DNA from: Loxodes magnus
Taxonomy: Eukaryota > Ciliophora > Karyorelictea > Loxodida > Loxodidae
Assembly (NCBI GenBank): GCA_946699065.1
Contig: CAMPDV010000846.1
Coordinates: 1-64,000, forward strand
Direction: 5' to 3'
DNA length: 64,000 nt
The notes under the pieces were generated by a model. That model was not told the origin of the DNA. It saw only the letters and a program-made list of their open reading frames with translations, and searched no databases. Made by a program: the position numbers and the translations under genes. Every line of letters begins with the position of its first letter. The stretch's first letter is position 1. Positions 63,214 through 64,000 of this stretch are shown here, in pieces.

Positions 63214-63647
63214 TGAATTTATTAAATTAGGTATTATTAATTGGCTAACTAGTAAAATAAAGTTAAGTTTAATAATCTAAGCATTAAATACACTTATTTA
63301 TGTCTAATACTTTACTAGTTTAAGGTTTTAATCCTTTTAGCTTGCTTATTACTTCGTTCATTTTTCATTCTTTGTTGATTACAGGGTAAAGGGTATAATC
63401 TTTTTAGTTAAAGGAAAAATTATATAGCTTTGGTATGGAAAAGAGTGTTAGATTATTCTAGAATTGATAGTGTAAATAGCAATTAAGAGGTTAGGCTAAG
63501 ATATTTTTCCAGTTCAGGTAATGTGTAAGAAAGAATTTAAATGGGAAAATCCTTCTAATAGTCTGTTGTTGGTATACATCAGCATGACAATAAAGCTACA
63601 GTTATGAGATATAAGTGAATGCCTTACTCTTTTAATTTAAGCTTTTG

Positions 63648-64000
63648 ATGGAGCAAGAAATGCGTGAATATCAAAAAGCTAAATAAAAACTTATCAATAA
63701 ACGCAGTCTAATTGATATAGCTACATCAGCTACTTAATTTCTTAGATTTAGCTAGAAATATTCAAGTTTCTGAACTAAGTTCAAAAGTAAAGCATCAACA
63801 AAATCCTAAGAATGAACAGAAAGTGTTCAAATATTAGAGTATTAAAGAAGAAATGATAAGGTATAAAAGCTTAATAATTATAAATTAGGTTGAAAGGGAA
63901 AAAAGTCTGAAAACTGGTAGTTCAAGCAAGGAGTTATTTAGTTCATGGATGAAAAATAAAGCAGATCTGTTGAGAGTTAGTAATACTGAAGGTATTTTAG
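63648..64000 (+). CDS. MEQEM-type gene, copy 3, partial at window end
   Basis: ATG 63648; SATQFLRFSQKYSSFW then NSQEWTES with the Trp as TGA (63813-63815), matching TGG in the inverted paralogue. The later KTGSSSKELFSSWMKNKADL is in another frame, as in copy 2. Runs off the window. Confidence 0.4.

Larger units (their letters stand above)
57284..64000 (+). repeat. Duplicated block B, copy 3 (cut by window end)
   Basis: Copy of 20790 to about 27520. Closer to copy 1 than to copy 2 over most of its length. Confidence 0.85.

Noticed and set aside
1..64000. Reading the window with the standard genetic code as mostly non-coding with scattered 60-130 residue ORFs
   Set aside because: Recognisable domains run through TAA, TAG and TGA in frame, so the short ORFs are fragments or shadows of longer frames.
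1..64000. CRISPR array, LTRs or a classical transposon with terminal inverted repeats
   Set aside because: No regularly spaced repeats with unique spacers, no long terminal repeats and no transposase-type frame were seen; the large repeats are direct multi-kilobase blocks.

Overview
The window looks like nuclear DNA of a ciliate with a reassigned genetic code. It is roughly three quarters A+T. Read with the standard code it holds almost no genes. Read with TAA/TAG as Gln and TGA as Trp, recognisable protein families appear: papain-type peptidase, F-box-like/LRR protein, GPS membrane protein, RING finger. TGA falls on conserved Trp positions in several of them, yet the clearest gene ends are also TGA. 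That combination fits a karyorelict-type code (as in Loxodes), or less likely a Condylostoma-type code. The tRNA-like genes are eukaryotic in type. The organism is an inference; no species was identified.

Layout. Two long blocks recur in the same orientation. Block A is about 6.5-6.7 kb (5082-11598, 31150-37665, 50656-57155). Block B is about 6.9 kb (20790-27697, 37790-44697, 57284-64000, cut by the window end). A and B are joined directly in copies 2 and 3. In copy 1 they are separated by about 9.2 kb of other sequence (11.6-20.8 kb). A third block, C (1694-5081 and 47265-50655), precedes A in copies 1 and 3. Single-copy stretches are 1-1693, 11.6-20.8 kb, 27.7-31.1 kb and 44.7-47.3 kb.

Block C and the left edge carry remnants of an archaeal-type gene group: a XerA-like tyrosine recombinase, an RNase H-like exonuclease and a Hel308-like helicase. 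All have frameshifts and lost catalytic residues. Beside them lies an unrecognised 459-residue ORF that is nearly intact in copy 2. Block A carries a probable very long minus-strand gene, divergent from a Myb-like gene. Block B carries a degenerate tRNA-Ala, a small possible ORF, an F-box-like/LRR gene (N-terminus MGSCC), a plus-strand ORF, a papain-family pseudogene, and a divergent plus-strand gene starting MEQEM. The spacer between A1 and B1 carries an inverted, more diverged version of the peptidase/MEQEM pair, a GPS-domain membrane protein gene, a RING-finger gene and a tRNA-Lys-like gene whose middle is the B-block breakpoint. The 44.7-47.3 kb spacer holds a coiled-coil ORF ending near a hairpin and a 19-20 bp tandem repeat.

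Because TAA and TAG (and often TGA) are sense here, an open frame alone proves little. Confidence is higher where a family signature, a frame-preserving indel or a low TGA count supports the frame. All identifications come from reading the sequence by eye; no database search was run.
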